Shown: positions 1 through 11,700, numbered from the stretch's first letter. The stretch is DNA of 64,000 nt from Sphagnum compactum (GCA_965153455.1 OZ234501.1:13330001-13394000); one strand, 5' to 3'. Program-made: numbers and translations. Notes: generated by a model not told the origin, from the letters alone.

Positions 1-1794
1 AAGCTTCACAGTGAAAAGAAAGATTTCAAAGGGTATGTGAGAAAGAAGTAAAAATAATAATAAAAGAGGTGAGGAGTTTGAAGCAGAACTTAAAAAACCT
101 ATCTATGAAGGAAGGTAGTTTGTTTTGTTTTGTAGTTATAAGATCCATCAAACCGAGATGCTTCAGATAGTGTTCTTGGTGTCTTTGGAAAGCTCTCGAC
201 TAGAAGGGGTGCTTGGGCTTGGTTCCATGACATTTGGACGTGCAGTGCAAAAGTTCTTGAATATTGGATGATTTCTTCACTGAAAATTAAATTAAATCGT
301 AGCTGAAAATTTCAGTGGAATTGGGATGTGCCTTTGGTGTTGCTGGAAAGATCTTGATGAGCAGGATTTAATGGAATTTATTTGGTAATATTTGGATTCA
401 TAATGTGGGAGATATTGATTTTAAAGTGATTTCTGCCCCTGAAAATTCAAATAAGTTCCAAAAAACCAGGTTTCGAAAGGAAAAATCAGTTGAGGATGTG
501 GTAACACTTGGGCTAATGGCGCACGCCACACTAGTTTATATCATAAAAACATTACTAGTTCATGCTTATCTTTTATTAAACCAAACTACCTCATTCCATT
601 CTTAATAACTGTCTCACTTCTTTTTCTTACTTGCTTACATGAAAATGGAAAAGCAAATTAACACGTGTTTTTTCATGTTCATATTGTGTATTATATTAAA
701 TAATTTAATAACCTGTCTTTTTCAAGCCTATTCATTTCATCCCTTTCCATTGCACATTCACATGGACCATACATGATCTCACATAAATAATGACGAAGTA
801 TTGAGAACCATATGAAAACACACAAGAAAAAAAAACAACAATTTAATAAAAACTGTAAAGAAAACATTTTGCTTAGCTTGGCACCTTACACTTGTGCTTG
901 TAAAGGTTTTGCGTTTGCATGTAGATGGCAAGAAGTAAAGGGGCAAACTTTGTATACCTATATATACTAGTGGGTACCCGTGACCTTTGGACACTGTGAA
1001 GTCCCCCGGTTTCTTTAAACCAAGAGAGACACACACAAAGGCGCAAAGCAGCTATTTTTATTTTTACTTTATTTTTTTTTGTGACGAAAATCCGTTGAAA
1101 AGTCCCCCATGAAAACATACATGGGTGAAGCGAGCATTTTGGAAAATTTTCAAAAAAAAATAAAAATCGTCACATTTTCAAGAGGGAATGTCTGATATAT
1201 ATAAAAGCCCCATTTTAGTCTAATGCAATCTAATCCAACCCATCCCCTTGGACGAAACCAAAGCCCAAGCCCTGAAAAAAAACTGGGAGTCCAAAGGAGA
1301 CCCCAAAAAACCCCATACCCACAAGAAGAATCACTGCAGCACCTCGCGGTAGACCAAGCAGGGGCCCCATTCGGAGCCACCCTGCTGCCACCCCGGACCA
1401 GCACCCGGACGCCTCGTCGTGAGCCGGCAATGGACCCCGGGCTGCTTTTTGGTCGAAATAAACTATGTTTTCCCCATCTTGGTATATTTAGAGGTCGGCC
1501 CGTTCTGCCAAACCTCTATATATAAACAAGGATGAAAATTCATCCATAAAAAGTACAAGGCATGTTGAAGCAAGTGTAAACACACAAAAGGAAAACCAAA
1601 ACAATCAAAACAATAATAGTGAAGTAGAAGACCTCATGTTAAAAGGGCATCATCTGCCACAAAGAGTTAATGATGGATTTGCATTAGTTGGTATGTGTGG
1701 AAAAATTGAAGAGTTGTGATTAGGCATGGTAGTTCCTTCAAGAATCGCAATAGCTTGTGCATGTTAAAAGGTTATTGACATTCGTTGCCTATAA
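1..1794. other. Gene-free flank, repeat-derived
   Basis: No open frame here resembles a known protein. The stretch around 245-330 is similar to sequences at 56.64-56.72 and 56.80-56.88 kb (phrases such as ACTGAAAATTAAATTAAAT and GGAATTGGGATGTG), so it is probably an old dispersed repeat. About 895-940 resembles 2585-2630, sharing GTTTTGC, TTTGCATG and AGATGG, which suggests a second local repeat. The region just before 1795 is unremarkable and acts as host DNA for the Helitron. Confidence 0.5.
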
Positions 1795-2153
1795 TCTACT
1801 ATATTAATTCACTACGTCTGTGCGTGCGTCTGTCTGACACGACAATTCTGCTGCAATTCTATGGCAGAATCGACCTCTGCATTTTCTATGGCAGAACCGG
1901 GCAATGCATTTTTTATGACAAGGCTTGGTAATGGGGCGGGGGAGGGTCAGCAGGGGCCGAGGGGGGGCCAGCACGGGGCGAGAAGTTAATTATATATAAC
2001 AAGGGAACGGGGGGGGATCAACGGGTTAAAGAATCGGAGTGGAAAATGCGAAGGAGGGGGGGGGTCGACGAGGTAAAGAACCGGAGTGGGCAATGGGAAG
2101 GATCGGGCGGGGGGGGAGCTCGACGGGTGCATTATGCACCGGGTTCACACTAG
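1795..2153 (+). mobile_element. Short non-autonomous Helitron
   Basis: The element begins with TC after an A (A1794|TC, then TACTATATTAATT) and ends with CTAG at 2150-2153 followed by T2154. This is the expected A|TC...CTRR|T arrangement with no target-site duplication. A GC-rich hairpin, GGTGCA-TTA-TGCACC (2126-2140), sits 9 nt before the terminal CTAG, the position and shape typical of plant Helitron 3' ends. At 359 bp it has no coding capacity, so it would depend on a RepHel helicase elsewhere. The interior (about 1965-2125) is a G-rich array of roughly 60-bp units carrying AAAGAA-CGGAGTGG, each headed by a run of 7-9 Gs. Terminal motifs and hairpin are seen directly; family membership is inferred from them. 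Confidence 0.82.
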
Positions 2154-3642
2154 TAAAATATAAGCATTGAAGGTATTAAGGAGGTTTGCTGATGGTGAAC
2201 TATATTGATATGTACATAAAAAGTCAAAAATGAATCAAAATGAAAATGGAGATAATTATAGGTTTGTATGGCAAGGGGAATAAAATCATTTTTTGAAACT
2301 TGCTTTGTGTATGATTGTATCGTTTTGAACAGCAATTGTTGTTGTTTGCATTGTCGTCATCGAAACATGTTGCACCAAATCTGTATGAGTTAGATCGACA
2401 ATGACAATGTCCATCACGATCTAAAATTAGTTTTTGGTCATGACAATATCCATTCATTTTCATGTATATAATGATAGAAAAGATTAAATACCTTTCTATG
2501 TATGTGAGTTTCACTTTCCAACACGATAGCTGATTTTCAGACGTTAACAAACATTGTCATCGCCAATCTAACTCGTATAATTTTGTTGTAAAAGTTTTGC
2601 CTTTGCATGCAGATGGGTAGGCGAGAGGAATGAGGTACTTAGGCTTGGAAGAGGTATAGACATGAGTAGAGGAGAAGATTGAGGTGCCTGGGCTTGGAAG
2701 AGGTAGTTATTTCTCTTCATGTACCCATGGGTAAGGGAGAGGAATGAGGTAGCTAGATAGGAAGAAGAGGTAGTTATTTTAGCTGATGGCATACAGTATA
2801 CATACATCAGGACAAGAATTATGTGCTGAACGGCTTGAAACCATAGACTCTGGATAAATCCAAAGAACAAGTTGATGAAAAACACTTGTCAATTGATCTT
2901 TGTTGCAAGAGAACCGAGTCTAGGAACTAGAAGGAAGAAGCTGTAGAAATTTAGCTGGAGAAACAATCAACAAGTTGAAGAAGAGAAGATGTGCATGGAG
3001 TTTGCAAAACCAAGAAGCATGATGAAGCAACAATCCATCTTGGCTCTATCATTTGCTGCCATTCTCTTTGCAACACGAGACAAAAGGGAAACTGCTTGAT
3101 CAGGGAAACAAGGCAAGGAGGAAGAACCTGGTGAAGATGATCTGAACATGATGTGGTTTGTTCCAAAAGATCTGCAGGTGCGAAGTGCTTTTTTTTTCCG
3201 ACGTTTCTTTCTTCTGTCTCTCTTCTCTTCTCTCACCTCTTGGCTGCCACTGCGATCCTCTTTCCCGGGGCCGCTTGATTGCGTCTTCCAAATTGGAGAT
3301 CCATGACTTTTGTTTTTGTCAAGAGCTCGATGCAATCGCGGATCTTCAAGAATTCTGCACAGAAGACAGTTACATTCATTCTCTGGACAAATAGAGAAGT
3401 TCCTTTCGTATGCTGCAACAATAGCTTTTGTTGTTATGGAGAAAAGATGCGCATACCTTTGCATGAGGAAAGAGGAGGTGGATCACCGGGGCCGTAGCAG
3501 GAATTATCAGAAGGAAAGTCTTCGTGATAATAGATAAGAAGAGAAAGCTCGAGTCGAAAGCGCGAAGAAATCTCAAGCCGGGCTTCCAAAGCTGTCGCAA
3601 CACTATTGAAAAGGTTTGCGTTACAAATCAATTGCATGAGCA
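2154..3642. promoter_or_regulatory. Region upstream of mMDH, presumed promoter and 5' leader
   Basis: No convincing gene. 2625-2780 holds diverged repeats of AGAGGAATGAGGTA and CTTGGAAGAGGTA. 3170-3642 is less AT-rich and probably contains the transcription start and leader of the malate dehydrogenase gene. An upstream ATG at 3636, seven bases before the chosen start and out of frame with it, opens a 51-codon overlapping frame that ends at 3788. Its context is weak (TTGCATGA), whereas the ATG at 3643 (AGCAATGG) is strong. No clear TATA box could be assigned. Confidence 0.4.
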
Positions 3643-6318
3643 ATGGCAAGAGCTCTACGCTTTACTGCTGGACAATTATTTCTGCGGCAGCAAGCGATGC
3701 ATGTTGTATGTTGGCGACAGATCCATCGCTGTATGTCTCAGGGTTCTTCGAAAGGAGGAAGCCCGGGGAAGGGCGGACCAAAGCGTAAGGTAGCAGTATT
3801 GGGAGCCGCCGGTGGAATAGGACAGCCGCTTGGCTTGCTCATGAAGCTCAGTCCTCTTGTTACAGACTTGGCGCTCTTTGATATTGCAGGAACTCCTGGT
3901 GTTGCCTGCGACTTGAGTCATGTGAACACACAGGCGAAGGTCATGATCAGTCGCAATTCTTCTCAGCAATTCTGTGCAAAATATAGATCTGTGGAAAGGT
4001 TTCATGATCATGTCCGTTTCTTCCACTAAAACTCTGACATGCGATGATAGACCGAGGATTTTAACATTATTGTATGCCTCTTGCAGGTGGAAGGCTTTGC
4101 AGGAGATGGAGAACTTGGAAAAGCATTGACAGGATGTGACTTGGTCATCATTCCAGCAGGTGTGCCACGAAAGCCTGGAATGACAAGAGATGATTTGTTC
4201 AAGATCAATGCCGGGATTGTCAAGAATCTCTGCAAGGGCATTGCTGAGCATTGCCCAAAGGTAGATAGAAAATCTATACACAAATCATCATGTAGACCTC
4301 TTTCTTTCTATCTAAGTGGAGCACTCTTCATAAGTGTCCATTTACAACAGGAGAACTTAGCATACTTCAAGCTCTGAATCAGAAAAAATCTTGCAACAAA
4401 TGATCTAGTCTTTCAGAATTTGCAAGTCATGGAACCTTTTCTGCATCCACTTTTAGGAAGAACTGTGGGTCTACTTTGGGGACACACAAAGACCAATGAT
4501 CAGCATTACATGTGTCTTTCATCTCATATCTTGGCAATTCTATTGAAGATTACTATATCAAAACATGGCATCCATGACTAAACCTATACGACTACATGAT
4601 TACATTTGGCATAAGTGATGATATATATATATCTGATTGATGTCCTCTAGTGCTTCAGGTGCAGATGACAACTTTGCATATAGATTGTATATTTGATGAC
4701 TTGAGAGACTCTAGTGATCATTTTAGTCTCATGATGTTTCAGTAGAAGAGTCATTGCAACTTGGGAACAACTTAGTTGCTGGGGTGATCAAGGCGTTAGT
4801 GAACATCATAAGCAACCCTGTCAACTCGACAGTGCCGATTGCTGCTGAAGTGTTCAAGCAAGCCGGAACTTATGATAAAGCAAAGCTATTCGGTGTGACA
4901 ACGTTGGATGTTGTGCGAGCAAGGACCTTCTATGCTGCAAAGAAGGGAATACCTGTTGAAGGTACTGAATCATTTTGGTGGTGCAGTACAACTTTGATGC
5001 AACAAAATTTCTATATATTATTTTGTCTGAGAGTGCAACAAAATTAAACATGATTTTAATAACTCCATATGAACATAGTTAAGACGATGCCTGGAAACCA
5101 AGAGTTCTCAAAAGTTCTGTGACATTGTAGTAATATGCATGGAATCTAACATGCATGTCAACTTGGGTGTCCTGGGATTCTTTAGGTGTGGACCTGCCTG
5201 TTGTAGGGGGCCATGCAGGCATCACCATACTGCCCCTTTTCTCTCAGGTAAAATACCATTTAAGCAATTTGCATGATCTGATTATTCCAGCTGAAGTTGT
5301 GGGCATACACACACTCTTTCACTCAAAAGGAAGAACCTGCCTGTTTGTTCCCACCAGCGGCCCAGGATGCTTTCCCCCAAACTTCAAGATTATCCTAGCA
5401 ATCTTTTGACAGCAATGATGTTTGTGGATGCTTAGGCCACTCCTAAGATGGACATGACAGAGAAAGAAATTGATACACTAACAAAGCGCACACAAGATGG
5501 AGGAACAGAAGTTGTGCAGGCTAAGGCAGGCAAAGGCTCTGCAACTCTGTCTATGGCGTAACAACCTGCCTATAAGCCTTTTGTCTGCTTCTCCCTGCTC
5601 CCATATAGACACATTTCACTCTTTCGCAAGTACCCTACTTATTACTGAATTTTAGTCGTCCATTGCCTAAGAAAATCAGGAAGCTATGAACTCGCATTTC
5701 TTTACATGTTCCTCTGGTTTATCGTCCACTCTTGGCATGGCAATGGTGGAAGAATGTGAAGGGTTATATTTTAAAGAAGTGTTGCCTACATGAGTGACTA
5801 GGTATCAAGTCTTGGATGGAGATCCAACATGTACCCAAAGTACAAGCAACATGTTGATGGGGAGATCTGATGTTCTTTTTTCTTGCATGGAGGTCCAACA
5901 TGTAGCCTAAGTATAATTGGTGGTGTGTTGTTCTTTTGTTTGGGGTGGAGTCAGATATGCAGGAGCACTGTTTGCAGAGGCTTGTCTCAAGGGTCTCAAT
6001 GGTCAAAAGAATGTGATAGAGTGCAGCTATGTGGAGTCAACTATTACTGACATACCTTTTTTTTCGTCTAAGGTACAGATTATAGCCAGAGGAGCTCTAG
6101 AGAATATGTTGAGCACTTTCTGTTACAATGCAAGCGCAGTTGAGTGTGTGTGGCTTCTAAGTCTTCTGGTAAGTGTTCAGGTACGGTTGGGTCCCAAGGG
6201 AATTGCGGAGGTGCTTGGTTTGGGCAAGCTCACAGCTTATGAGAAAAAAGCATTGGATGCCATGGCAAAGGAACTGAAGGCTTCGATCAGGAATGGCATA
6301 GAGTTTGTTAAGAAATGA
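3643..6318 (+). CDS. mMDH: Malate dehydrogenase, mitochondrial type (7 exons, 359 aa)
   Basis: NAD-dependent malate dehydrogenase interconverts malate and oxaloacetate; this isoform would act in the mitochondrial matrix (TCA cycle). Exons: 3643-3939, 4087-4260, 4793-4961, 5186-5247, 5436-5557, 5955-6072, 6181-6318; all introns are GT-AG and phases match. Seen in the protein: dinucleotide-binding GAAGGIG (54-60), substrate loop with Arg127 and Arg133 in [19 protein letters not shown] (165-169), Asp196 in TTLDVVRAR, catalytic His223 in GGHAG. The first ~40 residues are Arg-rich with no acidic residues, like a mitochondrial presequence; the peroxisomal PTS2 pattern is absent. Phrases such as [18 protein letters not shown] and [13 protein letters not shown] match mitochondrial rather than peroxisomal plant isoforms. 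Length is normal. An out-of-frame upstream ATG lies at 3636. PDC converges from the other side. Confidence 0.95.
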
Positions 6319-6965
6319 GATGAGGTCCATATATATGATTGCAAGGAAGGTTGCTGAGGTCTGTTGGCTTCAGGGTGCTCTCTCCAACAAATCTAGTTTT
6401 GCAAAAACAGGACAAATCAAGCTGGGCCAAGATCTCTAGTATTGTTTCATCCTTTCACGATTCAACATCCGTGGAGTATGTGAAGTTAACTACTGAACTG
6501 CATTTGAGTGAATTTGCTACCTTCCTTTTGGTACCACTTTCTGTCATGATGGCTTCAAAGTGCAGATGTAGTAGTTGTTGCTTTTGCTTGAGTTACTGAT
6601 TTATTTATTTCTGGGGATCATGAGATTGGATGTAATGGAGTACAGGCCCATTGTCTGCTTGGGAGAATGAAATCATTGACCTCTTTTTGCACATGGGTCT
6701 TCACTGCAAAAGGGAAGAAGACCATACATACTTCATGGTCTAACCCGTAAGCAAAGAAGTCAGTCTGTTCTCAATTTCCATGTTCGTGTGTGACTACAGA
6801 TGAGACACTGATGTTTTGTTCGCAGCAAAGATGGACAGCTACAATCAAGCAACAAATGGATGGTACATTTGTTCTCTGCAGAAACATAAGTGTCTCCATA
6901 GTGTATGTATGTTTGGCAGCTAAAAATCACACACCCTGGTAGGGGGGAAAGGGTGGGGGGAATCA
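6319..6965. other. Convergent 3' intergenic region (mMDH and PDC)
   Basis: This stretch separates the stop codons of the rightward mMDH and leftward PDC genes and should hold both 3' UTRs. TTTATT at about 6599-6608 reads AATAAA on the minus strand and is a candidate poly(A) signal for PDC, roughly 360 bp past its stop. If used, the PDC transcript would come within about 280 bp of the mMDH stop and may overlap the mMDH 3' UTR. No gene is recognisable. Confidence 0.5.
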
Positions 6966-9900
6966 TCATGTATATGTCTGTGGAGGTCTGCCATTTGCAG
7001 CTGACACACGCGATCCCCATTCCAACAGCTCTTTACTTGTATCATCTTTGTGGCAAATCACTTCGATGAAACAAAATGAATCCTTGTTTACAGTTGTTGC
7101 AGTAGTAATTGCGGCAATCAATTCATCTTCATTTGTTACCTGCCCACATATACCAAAGGAGACAGACCATTCAGATCAAAGTTCTCTCAACCTGCAATAC
7201 CTTGTTTCAAAAGGGAAGTGCAAAGGTGGGTTGCAAAGCTTTTCTTTGCAATAAAAATATTGTGATGTAAGTGGGTACTGTCAAGATTAGTTGCAAAAAC
7301 TTTTCTTTCCCAAGAAAAAAGAAAGAAAAACTCATGTAATGTGTTGCATCAAGATTGGTTTGCAAATCTTTTCCTTGCAAAGAAAAATCCAATGTAATAA
7401 GTTGTGTCAAGATTAGTTGCAAAGCTTTTCCTTGCAAAGAAAAAACCGACGTGATGTGTTGTGTCAAGATTGGTTTACAAAGCTTTTACTTGCCAAGAAA
7501 ACAAAATTGATGAATGGGTTGTGTCAAGATGCTCACCCTTGTAGCAAATACATTTCCATCACCGTTTGTAAAAGCTTCCACTAGACCTATGTAGTTCCAA
7601 TTCTTTATCACATTGTAGGGTCCATCATGGATTTCAACCTCAATGGTATACCCTCCATTATTCATGAGAAAGACTAAGCTAGGTTGATTCATGCGGATCA
7701 TGGTTGATATATCCTGACAAGTCACCTGCATGCACCAAATTTCCCCCTCCAAATGTTTCTTCTTATTCTCTCTCTCTCTCTCTCTCTCTCTCTTAGAGAT
7801 GGAGATCTACATCATGCTCATGCAGCTCTCATGATTTCTGCTGACAGTCCTGCAATTTCTCTCAATACTGAACATAATGAAAATTTGAAAAGATGAAGCA
7901 GATCCAAAGAAGCAGATCTGGCCACTGCAATTGCACAAACTATGTTGGAAAAGGGCTTTCGAAAATTTTACACAACCAAGTTACAACAACTAGAGAACAA
8001 GGGTACTGTAGTGCAATCTCGATCTCATTGACAACTAGCTGTTTTACATGCAACTGAAAATAAAATGAATACAAAAGCTAGTTTAAATCCTTGACTGAAA
8101 TTTTATTACATGTGACTTGAAAAAAAGGAAAGAGAAACGATTTTTATGTGAGTTGTTTTGTGATTACAAGATTTTACCTGGAAACTTCCGTCACCAATGC
8201 AAGCAATGACACGCTTGATACCAAGGAGAGCTTGTGCATAGCCCAGCAATGCTCCAACTGACCACCCTATTGATCCATATTGCATCTGAAACTCATACCT
8301 GCAATCACCACAGTTCTCCAAACTTTGCAAAATTTCTTGAAACCAGGAAAAAGTGTGCAAAGAAAGTATATGAGCTTGTTGAGTATATTGCTAGATTTTA
8401 TTACTAAATTAGCTCGGACCAACACTGAAATCACCTCTCCCAAAACCAGAAAAATTGTACACAGAAAAGTATGTGAAGCTTGTGCATCATAGGTTGGTAA
8501 AATACTACATTTCATTACTATCAGCTCCCCAGAGTGAAATCATCTCTATGATTTGGCAACACGTTGTAGTACCAAAATTGAAGGATAATTGAAACCAGAA
8601 AAAAATATGAACAGAAAGTGCTATGAGCTTGTGCATACTTTGCTTCATTTCAGTGATATCAGACTTTCCCCATACTGAAATTGTCTCTCCAATTTGGCAA
8701 TATTTTTGTAGCTCAAATATGAAGAAAAACTTAAACCAGAAAAAGTGTGCAATAAAAGATAGAAAGGCTACGTGATGTAGAAACCTGGCCCAGACTTCAA
8801 TGCAAGAGAAACACAAACTGAAACCCAGAAAAAAAGTGTGCACAGAAAGTATATATAAAAGGCTATGGGTGATATAAAAATTTGGCTGGCAAACTTGATT
8901 GCAAGAGAAACACAACATGAGATGGAAGCTGAAATGGACAAGAAAGAAGCCGGTGTAAGAAAAGCTCACCCACAGTCTTCGGGAAGCTTCAGTTTCTGAC
9001 AATTAAACCAAGAATCCCCTGTCTCAGCAAGCACAGCTGTGTCCTTTGACAACAGGGCCTGGCATTCACCACCACCACCACCACCATCTCTCTCTCACCC
9101 CGTGATGGATGGAACTTGAACAGATCAATTTGCAGGAGTGGAAAAACTTTTCTTGTTTTTTTCTTTGTTTTTTGCAATAGACCAAGAGGAGATAGACACA
9201 TAGAGACAGAGAATTTAGAGAGGAAAGGATGGGCACATTGAGAAAGTAAGTACCTGAATGTGCTTGAAGACAATGTTGACACGAAGCGGATCTCCAGGTT
9301 CACCCTTGGGAACCTCACCTTCAGGAATGAAAATGCGCTTATAGTTGTCAAAGGAATTGGGATTTCGTGTCACTCTTTCGGCAAGAAGCTCCAAGAAATC
9401 CTTCATCAGCACACACCCAAATTCTTGGGTTCCTTGGATGAGAACCCGATCTGGATTGACAACAATCATGTGATTCTTCTTCAGTAGCAATGAGTATCCT
9501 ACGGAGCTGTAGTCATTGAAAATGGGTCCTGCAAAAATGTATGCATCCGAAGACTCCACAATCTCCAGACAAAAGGGAGAGCTCACAGCTCCCCAGTATG
9601 TCCCTATGAAGCGAGGATGTGTCTCCAGAACTTGCCCTTTTGCTGATGGCATTGTTGCATATGCATATCCTGAAGCTTCTACCAATTTCTGGAATGCTGC
9701 TTTGGCTTTCCCTAATCGCAATTTGGGTCCTCCGACCAACACTGGTTTCACAGATTCATTCAGAAATTTCACTGCTGCCTCAACTGCCGCCTCAAGAGAT
9801 TCTTGGTTGCTTGTTCTGCAACAGAAAAATGAAGAAGACGACAAAGAGATCATCAAAAAAAAATCTTTGACCTCTGGAGTTCTCAATCTAAGTTCACCAA

Positions 9901-11468
9901 TTAGCTCTTTTGTTTCTCAAATCTTTCTTCTTTCTTGACAAAGAAAAATTAAGTATTGGTGGGTAAGAGAGGATGATTTTGAGGTGTGGGGAACTTTGTA
10001 TTCATTCACATACTGTCTTGTTATTGCATATGGAATGGCGCTGCGTGTGAAGGATGGGTGCACTGTTCCTGCAAGGTTGCAGCTCACACTGATGTACACA
10101 GGTTTGCTCTCTTTCAGGCAAATTGACACAGCTCTGTCAATCTCTGCATGTGCGTCGTCCAAGCAGTTGATGATTGCCTGTTGTGCAGCAGCAGCAGCCA
10201 TGGAATTGTGAATTGCCCCTGCCATGCTCCATGTAAGTTCCATGCTCTCATAGATCATTAAAGACAGAGACCAATCATCATAGTAAACTTCTTGCAACAT
10301 TGGCCTTGATTCAAGTGCTGATCATCACATTAAGGTGAGCACCCACATCATTGAGTGTTTGGGTACTTGCAAGATCTCGAGAAATTCTATTGCAAAAACC
10401 CATCAAGATTCTTCTAGACTCTAGTTCCCCCAGAGAGTCGAGAGGGAGGTAGGCTAGCTAGCTGTTTGGGAAGTGGAGATGTTCTATGAGTTGCAAATGA
10501 AAAGGATGTGGTGCATCAGGCAAAAACAAATTGCCTGATAACATGTCACAGTCTGGAAGCAGCGAAACTCCTGACTGAAATCAGGAATCCCTATGGTGTG
10601 ATGCAAGATACGGTTGGTGCCAAAATCGTTGGAGTTGGGACCACCCACGATGCAGATGACAGGGAGGTTCTCACTGTAAGCACCAGCGATGGCATTGATG
10701 ACACTGAGACCACCGACGGTGAAGGTGACCACCACTGCCCCCACTCCCTTCCATCTAGCATACCCATCAGCAGCATAGCCCGCATTGATCTCATTGCAGC
10801 AGCTGCATTTTGAAAAACACCATTGTTTTGTTTTGTTTTGTTTGTGTTCCACCCTCTCTCATCCCTTATTGTTGTTGTGTTTAAGAACAATTTTCACTCA
10901 GAACAAGAATGTTGTAATCATTTTGAAATTACTATCTATAATGTTTTTCAACCAAAAAACTGTAAAATGTTGCTTAAAACTGGAGGTTTTTTTTTTCCCT
11001 CTCAAATTTTTCAAGTAGGATTTCCACTGCTTAAGACACTGTTTTCTAGTCTAAATCCTAAAGGGAGGGGGGGCCTCACCCAATGTTGTTCAAACCTGGC
11101 TCCGCCAACAGATGGTCCAACAAGATGAGGTTGAAATCCCCCGGCACTGAGAACACATCAGTGCACCCAATTTCCACCAGCCTGCGTGCCAGATGCCTGC
11201 CCAAACATGCCGTGGATTTGATGATCGGGTACACTGCTGGAGCTGGGCTTGCTGCATTCGACCTAGCAGCAGCAGCAGCAGCAGCAGCAGCAGTCGTAGT
11301 AGATTTACGTACTATTGTAGCAGATGAACCTCTTGCTGCTGCTGGATTTGGATTCCCAGTTGAGTCCAAAGATGAAGCAGCTCCTGCTGCTTCTGGATTT
11401 GGATTCTGTATTGACTCGGGGGTTGATGAAGCTGCTGCCGCTTCTTCTGCTGCTTGGTTTGGGTTCAT
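6966..11468 (-). CDS. PDC: Pyruvate decarboxylase (8 exons, 651 aa)
   Basis: Thiamine-diphosphate enzyme converting pyruvate to acetaldehyde and CO2, the first step of ethanolic fermentation, cytosolic in plants. Exons in transcription order: 11468-11080, 10802-10535, 10177-10014, 9815-9254, 9058-8970, 8298-8178, 7725-7537, 7139-6966; phases agree throughout. Seen: catalytic Glu134 in [17 protein letters not shown], His197-His198 in RILHHTIG, the ThDP/Mg site GDGS (526-529) with Asn553-Asn554, and the C-terminal [20 protein letters not shown]. The usual plant protein is about 600-610 aa. The excess is a ~80-residue N-terminal region made of NPN-P/Q-AA-SS repeats plus a run of nine alanines (60-68). 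The start is the first ATG after an in-frame stop at about 11502. Intron 2 appears to be GC-AG; intron 4 has a GGT-repeat instead of a pyrimidine tract; intron 7 holds a minisatellite. Confidence 0.95.
7226..7538. repeat. 57-68 bp minisatellite in PDC intron 7
   Basis: Copies of a unit beginning GTTGTGTCAAGATTAG-TTGCAAAGC start at 7275, 7343, 7401, 7458 and 7518, with a diverged copy from about 7226. Spacing is 68, 58, 57 and 60 bp. The unit carries a short foldback, perfect in the first copy (TTGCAAAG-CTTTT-CTTTGCAA, 7231-7251). The final partial copy runs through the 5' splice site of intron 7 (donor GT at 7536-7535, minus strand) and into the last two bases of exon 7. Confidence 0.9.
7771..7794. 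repeat. (CT)n microsatellite in PDC intron 6
   Basis: About twelve uninterrupted CT dinucleotides inside the intron between PDC exons 6 and 7, close to the exon 7 acceptor. On the coding (minus) strand it reads GA. Confidence 0.9.
9066..9087 (-). repeat. (GGT)n repeat at a PDC 3' splice site
   Basis: Read on the minus strand, a GA-rich stretch followed by about six GGT units lies immediately before the exon 5 acceptor (GAATGCCAG|GCC, AG at 9060-9059). The expected polypyrimidine tract is absent. The acceptor itself is well supported, because it gives a protein of exactly the conserved length between HIQ and TAVLAETG. Confidence 0.8.
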
Positions 11469-11700
11469 TTTAGTTGATGAAGCTGGTGGTGGTTGTGGCT
11501 TCAGTATTGAACCTGAAGCTGAAGCTGGTGGTGGTGTTGATGCAGATGATGAAGCTGATGTTGGGCGTGGTTTCAGTGTTGAGCCTGACGATGAAGCTGC
11601 CGCTGCTTGTGGGTTTGCTGTTGCTGCTGCTGCTTGTGAGTTCGGTATTGAGGCAGGGTCTGAGGTGATGATGCTGTTGGTTTTGGTGTTCTTGTTGGCG
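11225..11700. repeat. Alanine-coding minisatellite across PDC exon 1 and 5' leader
   Basis: Imperfect units of about 55-75 bp (plus strand: GGATTTGGATTC, then ATTGA-Y, then GATGAAGCTGCTGC) repeat from about 11335 to 11690, beside a (GCA)10 tract at 11265-11295. On the coding strand they encode [12 protein letters not shown]-type units in the PDC N-terminus up to the ATG at 11468. The same repeat continues at least 220 bp upstream of that ATG, into the presumed leader, where in-frame stops interrupt it. The opposite strand also stays open here (11083-12120), which is a by-product of the repeat composition. Confidence 0.8.

Noticed and set aside
2967-3464. Minus-strand 165-codon frame upstream of mMDH
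   Set aside because: No family resemblance; composition fits chance, and it covers the presumed mMDH leader.
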